NCBI RefSeq assembly: GCF_014805825.1
Contig: NZ_CP061941.1
Coordinates: 1,674,001 to 1,738,000 of the forward strand
Direction of reading: 5' to 3'
DNA: 64,000 nucleotides
DNA from: Marinomonas algicola
Lineage (GTDB): Bacteria > Pseudomonadota > Gammaproteobacteria > Pseudomonadales > Marinomonadaceae
Part shown: positions 42,986-51,958 of the stretch, in pieces
How the letters are laid out: the number at the start of each line of letters is the position of its first letter
Position numbering within the stretch: the stretch's first letter is position 1
Notes under the pieces: model-generated
The model's input: only the letters and a program-made list of their open reading frames with translations
The model's database searches: none
Told to the model about the DNA's origin: nothing
Program-made: the position numbers and the translations under genes

Positions 42986-44284
42986 ATGGGCAAAAACGTA
43001 GTTATTCTAGGTACCCAATGGGGTGATGAAGGTAAAGGTAAAGTTGTTGATTTACTTACTGAGGAAGTAGCCGCTGTAGTGCGTTTCCAAGGTGGTCATA
43101 ATGCAGGACATACCCTTGTAATCGATGGGAAAAAAACTGTTTTGCATTTGATTCCTTCAGGAATTTTACGTGATAACGTTCAATGTATTATCGGTAATGG
43201 TGTTGTTCTTTCCCCTGCTGCTTTGCTAAAAGAAGTTAATGAGCTGCTTGAACAGGGTATTCCTGCGGTTGAGCGGTTGAAGATAAGCCCGGCTTGTCCT
43301 TTAATACTTCCTTATCATATTGCTATGGATCAAGCGCGTGAAATAGCAAAGGGTGCTAACAAAATAGGCACCACTGGTCGTGGTATTGGGCCAGCTTATG
43401 AGGATAAAGTGGCTCGTCGAGCGCTTCGAGTGGCTGATTTGTTGGATCCAATTCGGTTTGCTGAAAAGTTAAAAGAAGTTTTGTCGTATTACAACTTCAT
43501 GCTAAAGAATTACTATCATGTGGATGAAATTTCATACGATGAAGTCTATGAAGAGGGCCTGAAAATGGCTGAATTCATTCGTCCCATGGTGACTGACACT
43601 ATTTCATTATTACATGATTTACGTCGCTCAGGCGCTAACATCATGTTTGAAGGCGCGCAAGGGTCTTTGTTGGATGTAGATCATGGTACGTATCCTTATG
43701 TAACTTCCTCAAATACTACGGCAGGTGGTGCTCCAACTGGTACTGGTTTTGGCCCATTGTATTTTGATTATGTGTTAGGTATTACAAAAGCTTATACGAC
43801 GCGCGTTGGCTCTGGCCCTTTTCCAACAGAATTGTTTGATGAAGATGGTGAGATGTTGGCCGCTCGTGGTCATGAGTTTGGTGCTACTACTGGGCGCGCT
43901 CGTCGTTGTGGTTGGTTTGATGCGGTTGCTTTGCGTCATGCTATACAAATCAATTCTGTTTCAGGAATGTGTCTCACTAAATTAGATGTGTTAGATGGGT
44001 TTGAAACAATTAAAGTATGTGTCTCTTATGTTGATGATAATGGGAATCCGGTTGCGGGCTCGTTAGTGGATAGTGAAGGTTATGAGGCGGCACGCCCTGT
44101 TTATATCGAGCTTCCTGGTTGGGCTGAATCTACAGTGGGTGCGCCTGATTTCGATTCATTGCCTAAAAATGCTCAAGATTATATTCGCTTCCTTGAAGAG
44201 CAGGTCGGTGTTCCTGTTGATATTATCTCTACTGGTCCTGATCGTATTGAAACTATCGTTTTAAGAGACCCTTTTAAACTTTAG
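42986..44284 (+). CDS. purA: PurA, adenylosuccinate synthetase
   Basis: 432 residues, the same as E. coli. It shows the P-loop variant GDEGKGK with the catalytic Asp and Lys, GGHNAGHTLV and the FEGAQGSLLDVDHGTYPYVTSSN loop. It joins IMP and aspartate with GTP, the first step to AMP. ATG 42986 (MGKNVVILG) matches the family start; the ATG 15 nt upstream is rejected. A terminator follows at 44303. Confidence 0.98.
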   Translation: MGKNVVILGTQWGDEGKGKVVDLLTEEVAAVVRFQGGHNAGHTLVIDGKKTVLHLIPSGILRDNVQCIIGNGVVLSPAALLKEVNELLEQGIPAVERLKISPACPLILPYHIAMDQAREIAKGANKIGTTGRGIGPAYEDKVARRALRVADLLDPIRFAEKLKEVLSYYNFMLKNYYHVDEISYDEVYEEGLKMAEFIRPMVTDTISLLHDLRRSGANIMFEGAQGSLLDVDHGTYPYVTSSNTTAGGAPTGTGFGPLYFDYVLGITKAYTTRVGSGPFPTELFDEDGEMLAARGHEFGATTGRARRCGWFDAVALRHAIQINSVSGMCLTKLDVLDGFETIKVCVSYVDDNGNPVAGSLVDSEGYEAARPVYIELPGWAESTVGAPDFDSLPKNAQDYIRFLEEQVGVPVDIISTGPDRIETIVLRDPFKL

Positions 44285-44302
44285 CTGCTAATTGATTGTA
44301 AA

Positions 44303-44327
44303 AAAGCCGATTTATTCGGCTTTTTTT
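44303..44327 (+). terminator. Intrinsic terminator after purA
   Basis: AAAGCCGA (44303-44310) pairs with TCGGCTTT (44316-44323) around TTTAT and a T run follows to 44327. Confidence 0.88.
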
Positions 44328-44446
44328 ATGCCTGGCCTGTACTTGTATTTAGTGTAAAAAGTTTGAAAATCAAACAGATGTCTTATATTGCGTAAGATAG
44401 AATGCTGTTATTAATAAATGCATGATTTTCTTTTGAGAGGTTTTTT

Positions 44447-45154
44447 ATGGTTAAGTTGCTGCTTGCAGATGATGATGCTCGTTTGTCTGAGTTAATCAAG
44501 GAATATTTTAATGGAGAAGGCTATGAAGTTATTCATGCTTGGAATGGTCGAGAGGCAATAGAGCTCATGAATCAAACTTCTCCGGATGTAGTTATTCTGG
44601 ATGTGATGATGCCTGAATTGGATGGTTTCGAGACTTTAAAGCAAATTCGCATTAAGAGTAAAATTCCTGTGATTATGTTGACCGCGAAAGGCGATGATAT
44701 TGATCGAATTCTTGGTTTGGAGATGGGGGCAGATGACTACCTGTCAAAACCATTTAATCCAAGAGAGCTTTTGGCTCGCATAAAAGCGATCTTGCGCCGC
44801 TCTTCAAATGAGAAATCTGAAGACGCTACGGGTGATATGGAATTGGATGGTTTGTTATTAAGAAGGAAAGATCGCAGTGTCTTTCTTGAGGGGGAGTTGA
44901 TTGAGTTAACAACTTCAGAATACACCTTGTTGGAATGTATGTTGTCACTGCCTGGGCAGGTTCTTACTAAGCAGGAGTTATCAGAAAAAGCACTTGGTAG
45001 GAAGTTGACTCTCTATGATCGCAGTCTTGATATGCATATTAGTAATTTGCGTAAAAAAATAGGTTTGCTACCTGATGGTGAGCCAAGAATTAAAACAGTG
45101 CGTGGCGTTGGTTATATTTTTGTAGAGCATGGGAAAGGCACTTCTTTATTATGA
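44447..45154 (+). CDS. cpxR: CpxR-like OmpR-family response regulator
   Basis: 235 residues: a receiver domain (about 1-118) with the acidic pair DD in LLLADDD, phospho-acceptor Asp52 (VILDVMMP) and Lys in SKPF; then a winged-helix DNA-binding domain (about 130-230). The LTLYDRSLDMHISNLRKK segment is very close to CpxR of E. coli, so the CpxR branch is preferred. A TAGAAT -10-like box is at 44398. Stop overlaps the kinase start by 4 nt. Confidence 0.85.
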   Translation: MVKLLLADDDARLSELIKEYFNGEGYEVIHAWNGREAIELMNQTSPDVVILDVMMPELDGFETLKQIRIKSKIPVIMLTAKGDDIDRILGLEMGADDYLSKPFNPRELLARIKAILRRSSNEKSEDATGDMELDGLLLRRKDRSVFLEGELIELTTSEYTLLECMLSLPGQVLTKQELSEKALGRKLTLYDRSLDMHISNLRKKIGLLPDGEPRIKTVRGVGYIFVEHGKGTSLL

Positions 45155-46455
45155 AGAATACTTTTTTCAGAGTATTTTTAGTTATTTTATTATCTAACAT
45201 TGTAGTCGTTAGTATTGGCTTTGGTGTAGTGAAGCTTATTCAGCGTCCTTTGCAGGTGTCTGCGGATGTTCTAGGTGATGTGGGTGTCCAGCTGGTTACG
45301 GCTTATGAGAAGCTTGGTGAGGTACCTATTAAAGAGTTGGCGAAAAAGTATGAGCAGCAATTGTCGGGCAAATTATTCCTTTATCAAGAAAATGGTGTTT
45401 CTCTTTTAAAACCTTTGCCAAGGAATTTTCCTGGTAAGAATGAGGGGCGACTTGGTAGGCCATTAGCTGATTTCCTGGATAGTCAGTTTATTCAAGTAAT
45501 AGGGACGAGTAATGTTCAATATTTGCTTATTTACAGGCCCAGTCCTCATCTGAAATCTTCCAATTCTGAGTTGATTTTGCCTTTCTCTTTCTTAGGGTTG
45601 CTTGTGTCCAGTGCGGTTGTTGCCTACTGGCTCTTGGGTCCGCTTTTGAAACTACAAAAGGCCACTCGCTCTTTCGGTCGAGGAGATATGGAGGCTCGAG
45701 TTGATGTTAAGTTAGCTCAGCGGTCTGATGCCATCGGCAAGCTTGCGCAAGAATTCAATGAAATGGCTGAGCGCATAGAGGTATTGTTATCTTCTAAAGA
45801 GAGGCTAATGAGGGATGTTTCTCATGAACTAAGAACCCCTCTTTCAAGAATAGAGGTGGCACTAACGATTGCTGAAGATAAGCAGGGGCTCCCTATTCAG
45901 CAAAGTTATTTAGATCGTATACGTAATGAATTGCACGAGTTAGATGAATTGATTGGACAAGTGTTAACTTTGAGTCGTCTTGAAGCGGCTTCTCTTAAGA
46001 AAGAGAAGATTGACCTCCAGCGCTGGGTTAATGATATTGTTGATGATGTGAATTTTGAATCCCAGCTTAAAAGCGTTCACGTTGTAAAAATTGGGGCGTT
46101 TCCAAAGGTGCTTTTAGGGGACCCTTTGCAGTTACGGCATGCTGTTGAAAATGTGCTACGCAATGCCTGTTTTTATGCTTCAGAGGGAGGGCGAGTTGAA
46201 ATTGAAACCAAAGAAGTTTCAGGCTATGCACAAATAATCATCCGCGATGAGGGTCCTGGTGTTGACGAAGATAAATTGGAAAAAATCTTTCATGCTTTTT
46301 ATCGATCTTCTTCAGCTCGAGAGTCAAACAGTGGTGGATTTGGTGTCGGATTGACCATTGCTCAGCGAATTATTCGTGCGCACAATGGGGCAATTGAAGC
46401 GAGTAATCGTCCCCAAGGAGGGTTAGAGGTTCGATTTTCTTTGCCCGTGGGTTAG
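45151..46455 (+). CDS. cpxA: CpxA-like sensor histidine kinase
   Basis: 434 residues: membrane helix (about 7-27), a periplasmic sensor of about 110 residues, a second helix (about 145-163), HAMP, and a kinase core with His225 (SHELRTPLSRIE), N box, DEGPG and GFGVGLTIAQRI G boxes. It should phosphorylate the regulator just upstream. No cpxP-like gene is next to it, so the signal may differ from E. coli Cpx. Paired with an RNase P RNA 52 nt downstream. Confidence 0.85.
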   Translation: MKNTFFRVFLVILLSNIVVVSIGFGVVKLIQRPLQVSADVLGDVGVQLVTAYEKLGEVPIKELAKKYEQQLSGKLFLYQENGVSLLKPLPRNFPGKNEGRLGRPLADFLDSQFIQVIGTSNVQYLLIYRPSPHLKSSNSELILPFSFLGLLVSSAVVAYWLLGPLLKLQKATRSFGRGDMEARVDVKLAQRSDAIGKLAQEFNEMAERIEVLLSSKERLMRDVSHELRTPLSRIEVALTIAEDKQGLPIQQSYLDRIRNELHELDELIGQVLTLSRLEAASLKKEKIDLQRWVNDIVDDVNFESQLKSVHVVKIGAFPKVLLGDPLQLRHAVENVLRNACFYASEGGRVEIETKEVSGYAQIIIRDEGPGVDEDKLEKIFHAFYRSSSARESNSGGFGVGLTIAQRIIRAHNGAIEASNRPQGGLEVRFSLPVG

Positions 46456-46507
46456 TCTTGTTGATTTAACTTGTTATCTTGCGGGCATTTAAGTACCATG
46501 TGCGCCG

Positions 46508-46861
46508 CAAGTTGGCCAGGCAGTCGCTGTTTCTTATTTATAAGGAATGGAGGAAAGTCCGGGCTTCGCAGGGTAAAGTGCCAGGTAACGCCTGGGGGGC
46601 GAAAGCCTACGGAAAGTGCAGCAGAAAATACACCGCCTAAGCAGTTTACTGCCGGTAAGGTTGAAATGGTGCGGTAAGAGCGCACCGCGCGACTGGCAAC
46701 AGTTCGTGGCATGGTAAACCCCACTTGAAGCAAGACCAAATAGGAACTCTTTGGCGTGACCCGCGCTGAGTTCGGGTAGGTCGCTAGAGGCATGCAGTGA
46801 TGTATGTTCGAGATGAATGACTGTCCACGACAGAACCCGGCTTATCGGCCAACTTGCACTT
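46508..46861 (+). ncRNA. rnpB: RNase P RNA, bacterial class A
   Basis: The sequence matches E. coli M1 RNA in its conserved blocks: GAGGAAAGTCCGGGCTTC, TGCCAGGTAACGCCTGGGGGG, GGTGCGGTAAGAGCGCACCGCG, GCAAGACCAAATAGG and the 3' ACTGTCCACGACAGAACCC followed by GGCTTATCGGCC. The 5' end CAAGTTGGCC pairs with the 3' end GGCCAACTTG, closing the P1 helix. It cuts 5' leaders from pre-tRNAs with RnpA. Ends are estimated from that pairing; no clear terminator or promoter was found. It normally sits just before mraZ, as here. Confidence 0.95.
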
Positions 46862-46967
46862 CTTTATTTCAATTCCTTGTAATTCTTATTCTTACTTTCC
46901 AAAAAAGCCTTATATCTCTTGATACTTTTGTGCGCTTTTGTGGCTGAAAATAGGCTTATCCCACTTT

Positions 46968-46997
46968 TTTACAAAAAAATAATAAAAATTGTGTAAT
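46968..46997 (+). promoter_or_regulatory. Putative sigma-70 promoter of mraZ and the dcw cluster
   Basis: TTTACA (46968-46973) and TGTAAT (46992-46997), each one mismatch from consensus, are 18 nt apart. The start of transcription would be about 47004, some 60 nt before the mraZ ATG, upstream of the MraZ boxes. Confidence 0.5.
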
Positions 46998-47017
46998 TTA
47001 TTCATTCTTTTTTGTGA

Positions 47018-47054
47018 AAAGTGTTAAATTGTGGGTGAAAGTGTCGATAAGTGG
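47018..47054 (+). promoter_or_regulatory. MraZ-box array in the mraZ leader
   Basis: Four 7-mers at exact 10-base spacing: AAAGTGT (47018), ATTGTGG (47028), AAAGTGT (47038), TAAGTGG (47048). The pattern fits the AAAGTG(T/G)-N3 direct repeats reported for MraZ, and the TGGGN/5-nt-spacer description from E. coli. The last box overlaps the AAGTGG that serves as ribosome site for mraZ. Probable autoregulatory operator. Confidence 0.65.
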
Positions 47055-47063
47055 AATATGGGT

Positions 47064-47519
47064 ATGTTTAGAGGTCTTCATCATGTGAGTGTTGATGCAA
47101 AAGGGCGAATGTCCTTGCCGGCACGATTGCGTGATGAGCTTTTTCAATATGATGATTCAAAAGTCGTGGTAACTATTGACCCTATGTCCCGCTGCTTGCT
47201 CATGTATCCATTGCCTGAGTGGGAATTGATCCAAGAAAAGTTAGATAAACTGCCTTCATTTCAGCCACAAGCTAGAAAGCTACAACGCCTTTTGGTTGGG
47301 CATGCGACAGATTTGGAAATAGATTCGGCAGGCCGAGTATTATTGCCTGCGCCGTTACGAGAGTTCTCTCAATTAGATAAGAAAGTTGCTCTGCTAGGGC
47401 AAGGTAAAAAAATAGAAATCTGGAGTCAGTCTAATTGGGAAGCTCAAAGAGAAGAGTATTTAGATTTGAGTTCTTTTGATGAACAACAACTTGAAAGTTT
47501 AATGGATATTTCGTTATGA
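47064..47519 (+). CDS. mraZ: MraZ, dcw-cluster transcriptional regulator
   Basis: 151 residues with two AbrB-like/SpoVT half-domains: MFRGLHHVSVDAKGRMSLPARLRDEL and a second DSAGRVLLPAPLRE block. MraZ represses its own operon and is a highly conserved first gene of dcw. ATG 47064 (MFRG) is chosen since it aligns with E. coli and has an AAGTGG 9 nt upstream; ATG 47058 is possible. It overlaps rsmH by 4 nt. Confidence 0.95.
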   Translation: MFRGLHHVSVDAKGRMSLPARLRDELFQYDDSKVVVTIDPMSRCLLMYPLPEWELIQEKLDKLPSFQPQARKLQRLLVGHATDLEIDSAGRVLLPAPLREFSQLDKKVALLGQGKKIEIWSQSNWEAQREEYLDLSSFDEQQLESLMDISL

Positions 47520-48457
47520 CAGATTCCGTACCGCAACATATAAGTGTGATGTTAAATGAATCAGTAGATTATTTAATTACTGATAAAAATGGTGTGTATG
47601 TTGATGGCACTTTTGGTCGAGGGGGGCACTCAAGGCTGATCCTTTCTCGGCTTGATTCAGGCAAGTTGTTAGGCTTTGATAAAGACCCCGTTGCAATAGA
47701 GCATGGAAACGCATTGCATAATGAAGATGACCGATTTCAGATAGTTCAAGACAGTTTCGCAAATATGCTCGAACCCATTGAAAGTCTTCTGGATGCTTCC
47801 GGTCGCGTTGATGGTGTTTTAATGGATTTGGGGGTTTCTTCCCCTCAACTAGACGACGCTGAGCGTGGCTTTAGTTTTATGAATGATGGTCCATTGGATA
47901 TGCGTATGAACCCCGATGAAGGGCTAAGTGCGGCAGAATGGGTTGCCAGAGTGGATGAAAAAGAGTTGGCTGATGTTATGTATCAGTATGGGGAAGAGCG
48001 TTTCTCAAGAAGAATTGCCAAAGCTATTTGTGAGTATCGAGCCCATACTCCAATAACAACAACGTTACAGTTTGCGAAAATTATTGCAGAAGCAAACCCC
48101 GCTTGGGAAAAAGGTAAAAATCCTGCTACAAGGGCGTTTCAAGGTATCCGCATATTTATTAATAATGAGTTGGGTGACTTGGAGGCGGGACTGGAAGTCG
48201 CTGCAAAATCCTTAAAAGTGGGTGGTCGTTTAGTGGTGATTAGCTTCCATTCACTGGAAGATAGAATTGTAAAGCGCTTCATGAAGCTAAAGTCTAAAGG
48301 CCCTGAAATTCCTAGATATCTACCCATTCAAAATGCACATTTAGATGTGAAATATAAGTCCATAGGGCGTGCCAATAAGCCATCCAAGCAAGAGGTCGAA
48401 GGTAACGTTCGATCCAGAAGTGCCGTAATGCGAGTGCTGGAGCGCACTGGTGACTAG
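47516..48457 (+). CDS. rsmH: RsmH (MraW), 16S rRNA N4-methyltransferase (C1402)
   Basis: 313 residues: SAM-binding YVDGTFGRGGHS, DGVLMDLGVSSPQLDDAERGFSF and the C-terminal VISFHSLEDRIVKRF. It methylates the base of C1402, complementing RsmI from 17192. ATG overlaps mraZ; its own stop overlaps ftsL by 8 nt. Confidence 0.97.
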   Translation: MTDSVPQHISVMLNESVDYLITDKNGVYVDGTFGRGGHSRLILSRLDSGKLLGFDKDPVAIEHGNALHNEDDRFQIVQDSFANMLEPIESLLDASGRVDGVLMDLGVSSPQLDDAERGFSFMNDGPLDMRMNPDEGLSAAEWVARVDEKELADVMYQYGEERFSRRIAKAICEYRAHTPITTTLQFAKIIAEANPAWEKGKNPATRAFQGIRIFINNELGDLEAGLEVAAKSLKVGGRLVVISFHSLEDRIVKRFMKLKSKGPEIPRYLPIQNAHLDVKYKSIGRANKPSKQEVEGNVRSRSAVMRVLERTGD

Positions 48458-48722
48458 GTCAATGTTGTTAACCGTATTTATTGCTTTGATTAGTCTTACG
48501 ACTGTTTCCATTGCACTTGTATCTCAAGTATATGATTTTCGGAAAGATTTTTCATATTTGCAGAAAATGAAAAAAAATGAAACAAATTATGAGGTGGTTT
48601 GGGGGCAGTTGCTGTTAGAGCAAAGTGCCTTGACTCAACCGAGTCGCTTGGAGCAAGCGGCAGTAAAGGATCTTGATATGCGAGCCCCTAATCAAAATGA
48701 AATGGTAATAGTAAAACCATGA
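48450..48722 (+). CDS. ftsL: FtsL, division protein
   Basis: 90 residues with almost no cytoplasmic part: one membrane helix (about 5-25), then a coiled-coil leucine-zipper (about 28-75) with WGQLLLEQSALTQPSRLEQAA, a typical FtsL segment. It forms FtsQLB with FtsQ (60383) and FtsB (not here) and activates FtsWI. GTG 48450 is used, with GGAG upstream; ATG 48462 is a possible start. Overlaps ftsI by 4 nt. Confidence 0.92.
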   Translation: MTRSMLLTVFIALISLTTVSIALVSQVYDFRKDFSYLQKMKKNETNYEVVWGQLLLEQSALTQPSRLEQAAVKDLDMRAPNQNEMVIVKP

Positions 48723-50473
48723 AAATAGAAAATAGTTCATATATTCCAGAGAAATGGCGTTTTTATATTGTTTACGGCATTGCTTTCACTTTATTTCTTT
48801 TGGTGGGGGGGCGACTGTTCTTTTTGACTGTAGTAGATAAAGATTTTCTACAGAATCAAGGCGACATAAGAGCAGAGAGAACGGAGACAATCCCGGCTAC
48901 TCGAGGCATGATTTTAGATCGTCGTGGAGAGCCTCTAGCGGTAAGTACACCAACGTGGACCGTCATTGCTAATCCAAAAAAACTCTGGGCTGAAGAGTTT
49001 GACGAAGGTGTTTCACCAGAGTCGGAAATTAAGCGCCTAGCGGATATTATGGGAGTGGGTTCATCTTGGTTACAAGAACGTTTTGAAAAAAATCGAAATA
49101 AGTCTTTTATGTATCTTAGGCGACAGATTCCACCTCATGAAGCAGATAACATTATGAGTGCCAGTGTTGTTGGAGTAACGCGTCGAAAAGAGTACAAGCG
49201 TTTTTACCCAGCGGGAGAGGTTGCTTCACATGTGGTCGGTTTTACTAATGTGGATGATTCAGGTCAGGAAGGCATTGAGTTAGCCTATGATGAAGCGCTT
49301 CAAGGGGAGGCAGGTGAAAGAAGCTTTGTTAAAGATCTAAGAGGGAATGTAATTCGCACGATTGGTGAAGAGGTACCAGAGCAATCTGGTGAAAATATAG
49401 AGTTGAGTATTGATTTAAGGCTGCAATATTTGGCCTATAGAGAATTAAAAGCGGCGGTTACGGAGCACCGAGCTACATCAGCTTCTGCAGTGATTTTGGA
49501 TGTGAAAACGGGTGAGATTTTGGCGATGGTTAATCAGCCATCATTTAATCCTAATGACCGCTCAACGTTAGAGTACGATCAGCTTAGGAATCGTGCTGTA
49601 ATCGATTTATTTGAACCTGGGTCAACAGTGAAACCACTCACCTTGTCGGCTGCTTTATCTTCTGGGCAGTATACAACGGAGACAAAAATTGACACTTCTC
49701 CAGGGTATATTCGTTTTGGCCGTCAAACCATACGAGACCTAGGTAACTATGGCAAAATTGATCTAGAAACATTGTTGGTTAAATCCAGTAACGTAGCGAC
49801 GTCTAGAATTGCGCTCTCGCTTCCGCAAGATGCCGTTTGGAATATGTTTTATAAGTTGGGTATAGGCTCTTTGGTGGGTATTGGTTTTCCTGGAGAAGTG
49901 ACGGGAGTGTTACCTGTTCATACTCGCTGGAGACCTGCTGAAACGGCCACTCTTGCATACGGGTATGGTTTATCCTTATCTACATTGCAGCTTGCTCAGG
50001 CTTACATGGTCTTAGCAAATGGTGGATATAAAGTGCCAGTGAGTATTTTTAAGCAAGACGGACGCCCGCAAGGCGAACAGGTTATTCCAAGAGAAGTAGC
50101 TAAAGATGTTATAAAAATGATGGAAGCTGTTGTCGAGAATGGGTCTGGTAAGGCGGCTAAAATACCGGGTTACCGAGTTGCAGGTAAAACCGGCACAGTC
50201 CATAAAGTTGGTTCAAATGGTTATGAATATGATAAATATATTTCCTTATTTGCTGGTGTTGCTCCTGCGACAAATCCGCGTTTAGCTATGGTTATTATGG
50301 TAAATGATGCAAAAGGGCGCGAATACTATGGAGGAGAAGTATCTGCACCTGTTTTCTCGCGTGTAATGGAGGGAGCGATGACCATTTTAAATATCTCTCC
50401 CGATTTGCCTGATGGATTGAGAGAGGTTAGATTGGATAAAAAGTCTCCTCAGAGAGTTGTGTTGGGAGGTTAG
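48719..50473 (+). CDS. ftsI: FtsI (PBP3), septal peptidoglycan transpeptidase
   Basis: 584 residues: cytoplasmic N terminus and membrane helix (about 16-36), a non-catalytic pedestal with ATRGMILDRRGEPLAVS, and the transpeptidase domain: Ser302 in STVK, SSN (VKSSNVATS) and KTG (AGKTGTVHK). It crosslinks septal wall with FtsW. Directly abuts murE (ATG one base after the stop). Confidence 0.97.
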   Translation: MKIENSSYIPEKWRFYIVYGIAFTLFLLVGGRLFFLTVVDKDFLQNQGDIRAERTETIPATRGMILDRRGEPLAVSTPTWTVIANPKKLWAEEFDEGVSPESEIKRLADIMGVGSSWLQERFEKNRNKSFMYLRRQIPPHEADNIMSASVVGVTRRKEYKRFYPAGEVASHVVGFTNVDDSGQEGIELAYDEALQGEAGERSFVKDLRGNVIRTIGEEVPEQSGENIELSIDLRLQYLAYRELKAAVTEHRATSASAVILDVKTGEILAMVNQPSFNPNDRSTLEYDQLRNRAVIDLFEPGSTVKPLTLSAALSSGQYTTETKIDTSPGYIRFGRQTIRDLGNYGKIDLETLLVKSSNVATSRIALSLPQDAVWNMFYKLGIGSLVGIGFPGEVTGVLPVHTRWRPAETATLAYGYGLSLSTLQLAQAYMVLANGGYKVPVSIFKQDGRPQGEQVIPREVAKDVIKMMEAVVENGSGKAAKIPGYRVAGKTGTVHKVGSNGYEYDKYISLFAGVAPATNPRLAMVIMVNDAKGREYYGGEVSAPVFSRVMEGAMTILNISPDLPDGLREVRLDKKSPQRVVLGG

Positions 50474-51958
50474 ATGTTTACTCTATTGCAGTTAGCCAAA
50501 AAAACGGGTTTAACCGTTCCGACTGACCTTTTGGGGTGTGTGGTAGATAATGTGCAAACTGACAGTAGAGAGGTTTCTTCTACTAGTTTGTTTTTTGCCT
50601 TGCCTGGTGTTGTTCATAATGGTTGGGATTATTTACATAGTGTCGCAAAGGGCGGCTGTAAAGTGGCCATTGTACCTGATTATCTATGTTCGTCTCTGCA
50701 GGCGTCTCTTGCAGACAGTCCTCTTATATTAATCCCCTCTGCTGATGTTGTGCGAAGTTTATCGCAATGTTTGAATGATTTTGTTTGTCAATATCCTGAT
50801 AATATAATTGCGGTTACGGGTACAAACGGTAAATCTTCTATTAGTTACTATATCGCTCAATTGACCCGTTTCTTGCATTTCAAAAGTGGGATAGTAGGGA
50901 CATTTGGTGTTGGCTCACTGGATGATTTAAAAGAGGCCAAACAAACCACCCCAGATCAACTGATGCTTCATCTTACATTTGATGATTTTTTCAAACAAGG
51001 GCTCCAGTATGTTGCCTTTGAGGCCTCATCCCATTCTCTTGATCAAAGGCGGGTTGATGGTATTCCGTTTAAGTGTGCCGTTTTTTCTAACCTTTCAAGG
51101 GATCATTTAGATTACCATGGGTCTATGGAGGCCTATGCAGAGGCCAAGCGAAAGTTATTGCAATACCCAAATTTGGAGAGAGTGGTTCTAAATTTAGACG
51201 ATGATTATTGTGACTTTATGTCTAAAGAGGTTGTAGCTCCTATTTATACCTACAGTATTAAGAATTCATCAGCTGATTTTTTTGCCAGCAATCTAGAATA
51301 TGGCGCTAATGGAACCTCCTTTGTGCTAAATACCCCAAATGGCGCTCAAACGGTATTTTTACCATTATTAGGTAGATTTAATGTAGAGAATGCCTTGGCA
51401 TCGATTGCGGCTTTGTGGGATGAGGTTCCAAATGTATCTTTATTGCTGGACGCTGTTGAGTCTCTTCAAGGAGCACCAGGGAGGATGCAGAAAATCAACG
51501 TTAATGGCAAACCTTTAGTCGTGGTTGATTACGCACATACACCGGATGCTCTCTCATCCGCAATATCGGCTTTAAAAGTTCACAGCAATGGACGTGTTTT
51601 TTGTGTCTTTGGTTGTGGAGGAGATAGAGACAAAGGTAAGCGTCCATTGATGACAGCTGCTGCACTTAAAGAAGCGGATGGCGTTTGGTTAACCTCAGAT
51701 AATCCAAGGACTGAAAATCCGAATGATATTTTATCTGATGCATTGAATGGAGTTGATTTACAAGTGCTTAAAAGTCGGTTGTGGAAACACGTTGATCGTC
51801 ATCAGGCTATAATTGATGCTATCCATTATAGTCGCCCAGGTGATGTTGTGCTTATCGCTGGCAAAGGCCATGAAACGTATCAAGACGTGATGGGTGTTAA
51901 GCATTTTTTTGATGATGTCTTAGAGGCGCAAAAAGCGTTAGAACATTATGCTAATTGA
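50474..51958 (+). CDS. murE: MurE, UDP-MurNAc-tripeptide synthetase (meso-diaminopimelate adding)
   Basis: 494 residues: P-loop GTNGKSSI, carbamylated Lys region (EAKRKLLQY) and the DNPRTENP motif, the signature of DAP-adding rather than lysine-adding MurE. The wall should therefore be the meso-DAP type. It overlaps murF by 11 nt. Confidence 0.96.
   Translation: MFTLLQLAKKTGLTVPTDLLGCVVDNVQTDSREVSSTSLFFALPGVVHNGWDYLHSVAKGGCKVAIVPDYLCSSLQASLADSPLILIPSADVVRSLSQCLNDFVCQYPDNIIAVTGTNGKSSISYYIAQLTRFLHFKSGIVGTFGVGSLDDLKEAKQTTPDQLMLHLTFDDFFKQGLQYVAFEASSHSLDQRRVDGIPFKCAVFSNLSRDHLDYHGSMEAYAEAKRKLLQYPNLERVVLNLDDDYCDFMSKEVVAPIYTYSIKNSSADFFASNLEYGANGTSFVLNTPNGAQTVFLPLLGRFNVENALASIAALWDEVPNVSLLLDAVESLQGAPGRMQKINVNGKPLVVVDYAHTPDALSSAISALKVHSNGRVFCVFGCGGDRDKGKRPLMTAAALKEADGVWLTSDNPRTENPNDILSDALNGVDLQVLKSRLWKHVDRHQAIIDAIHYSRPGDVVLIAGKGHETYQDVMGVKHFFDDVLEAQKALEHYAN

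Noticed and set aside
46452..46793. 113-codon minus-strand frame and a plus-strand frame across the RNase P RNA
   Set aside because: The region is a conserved structural RNA; the frames are by-products.
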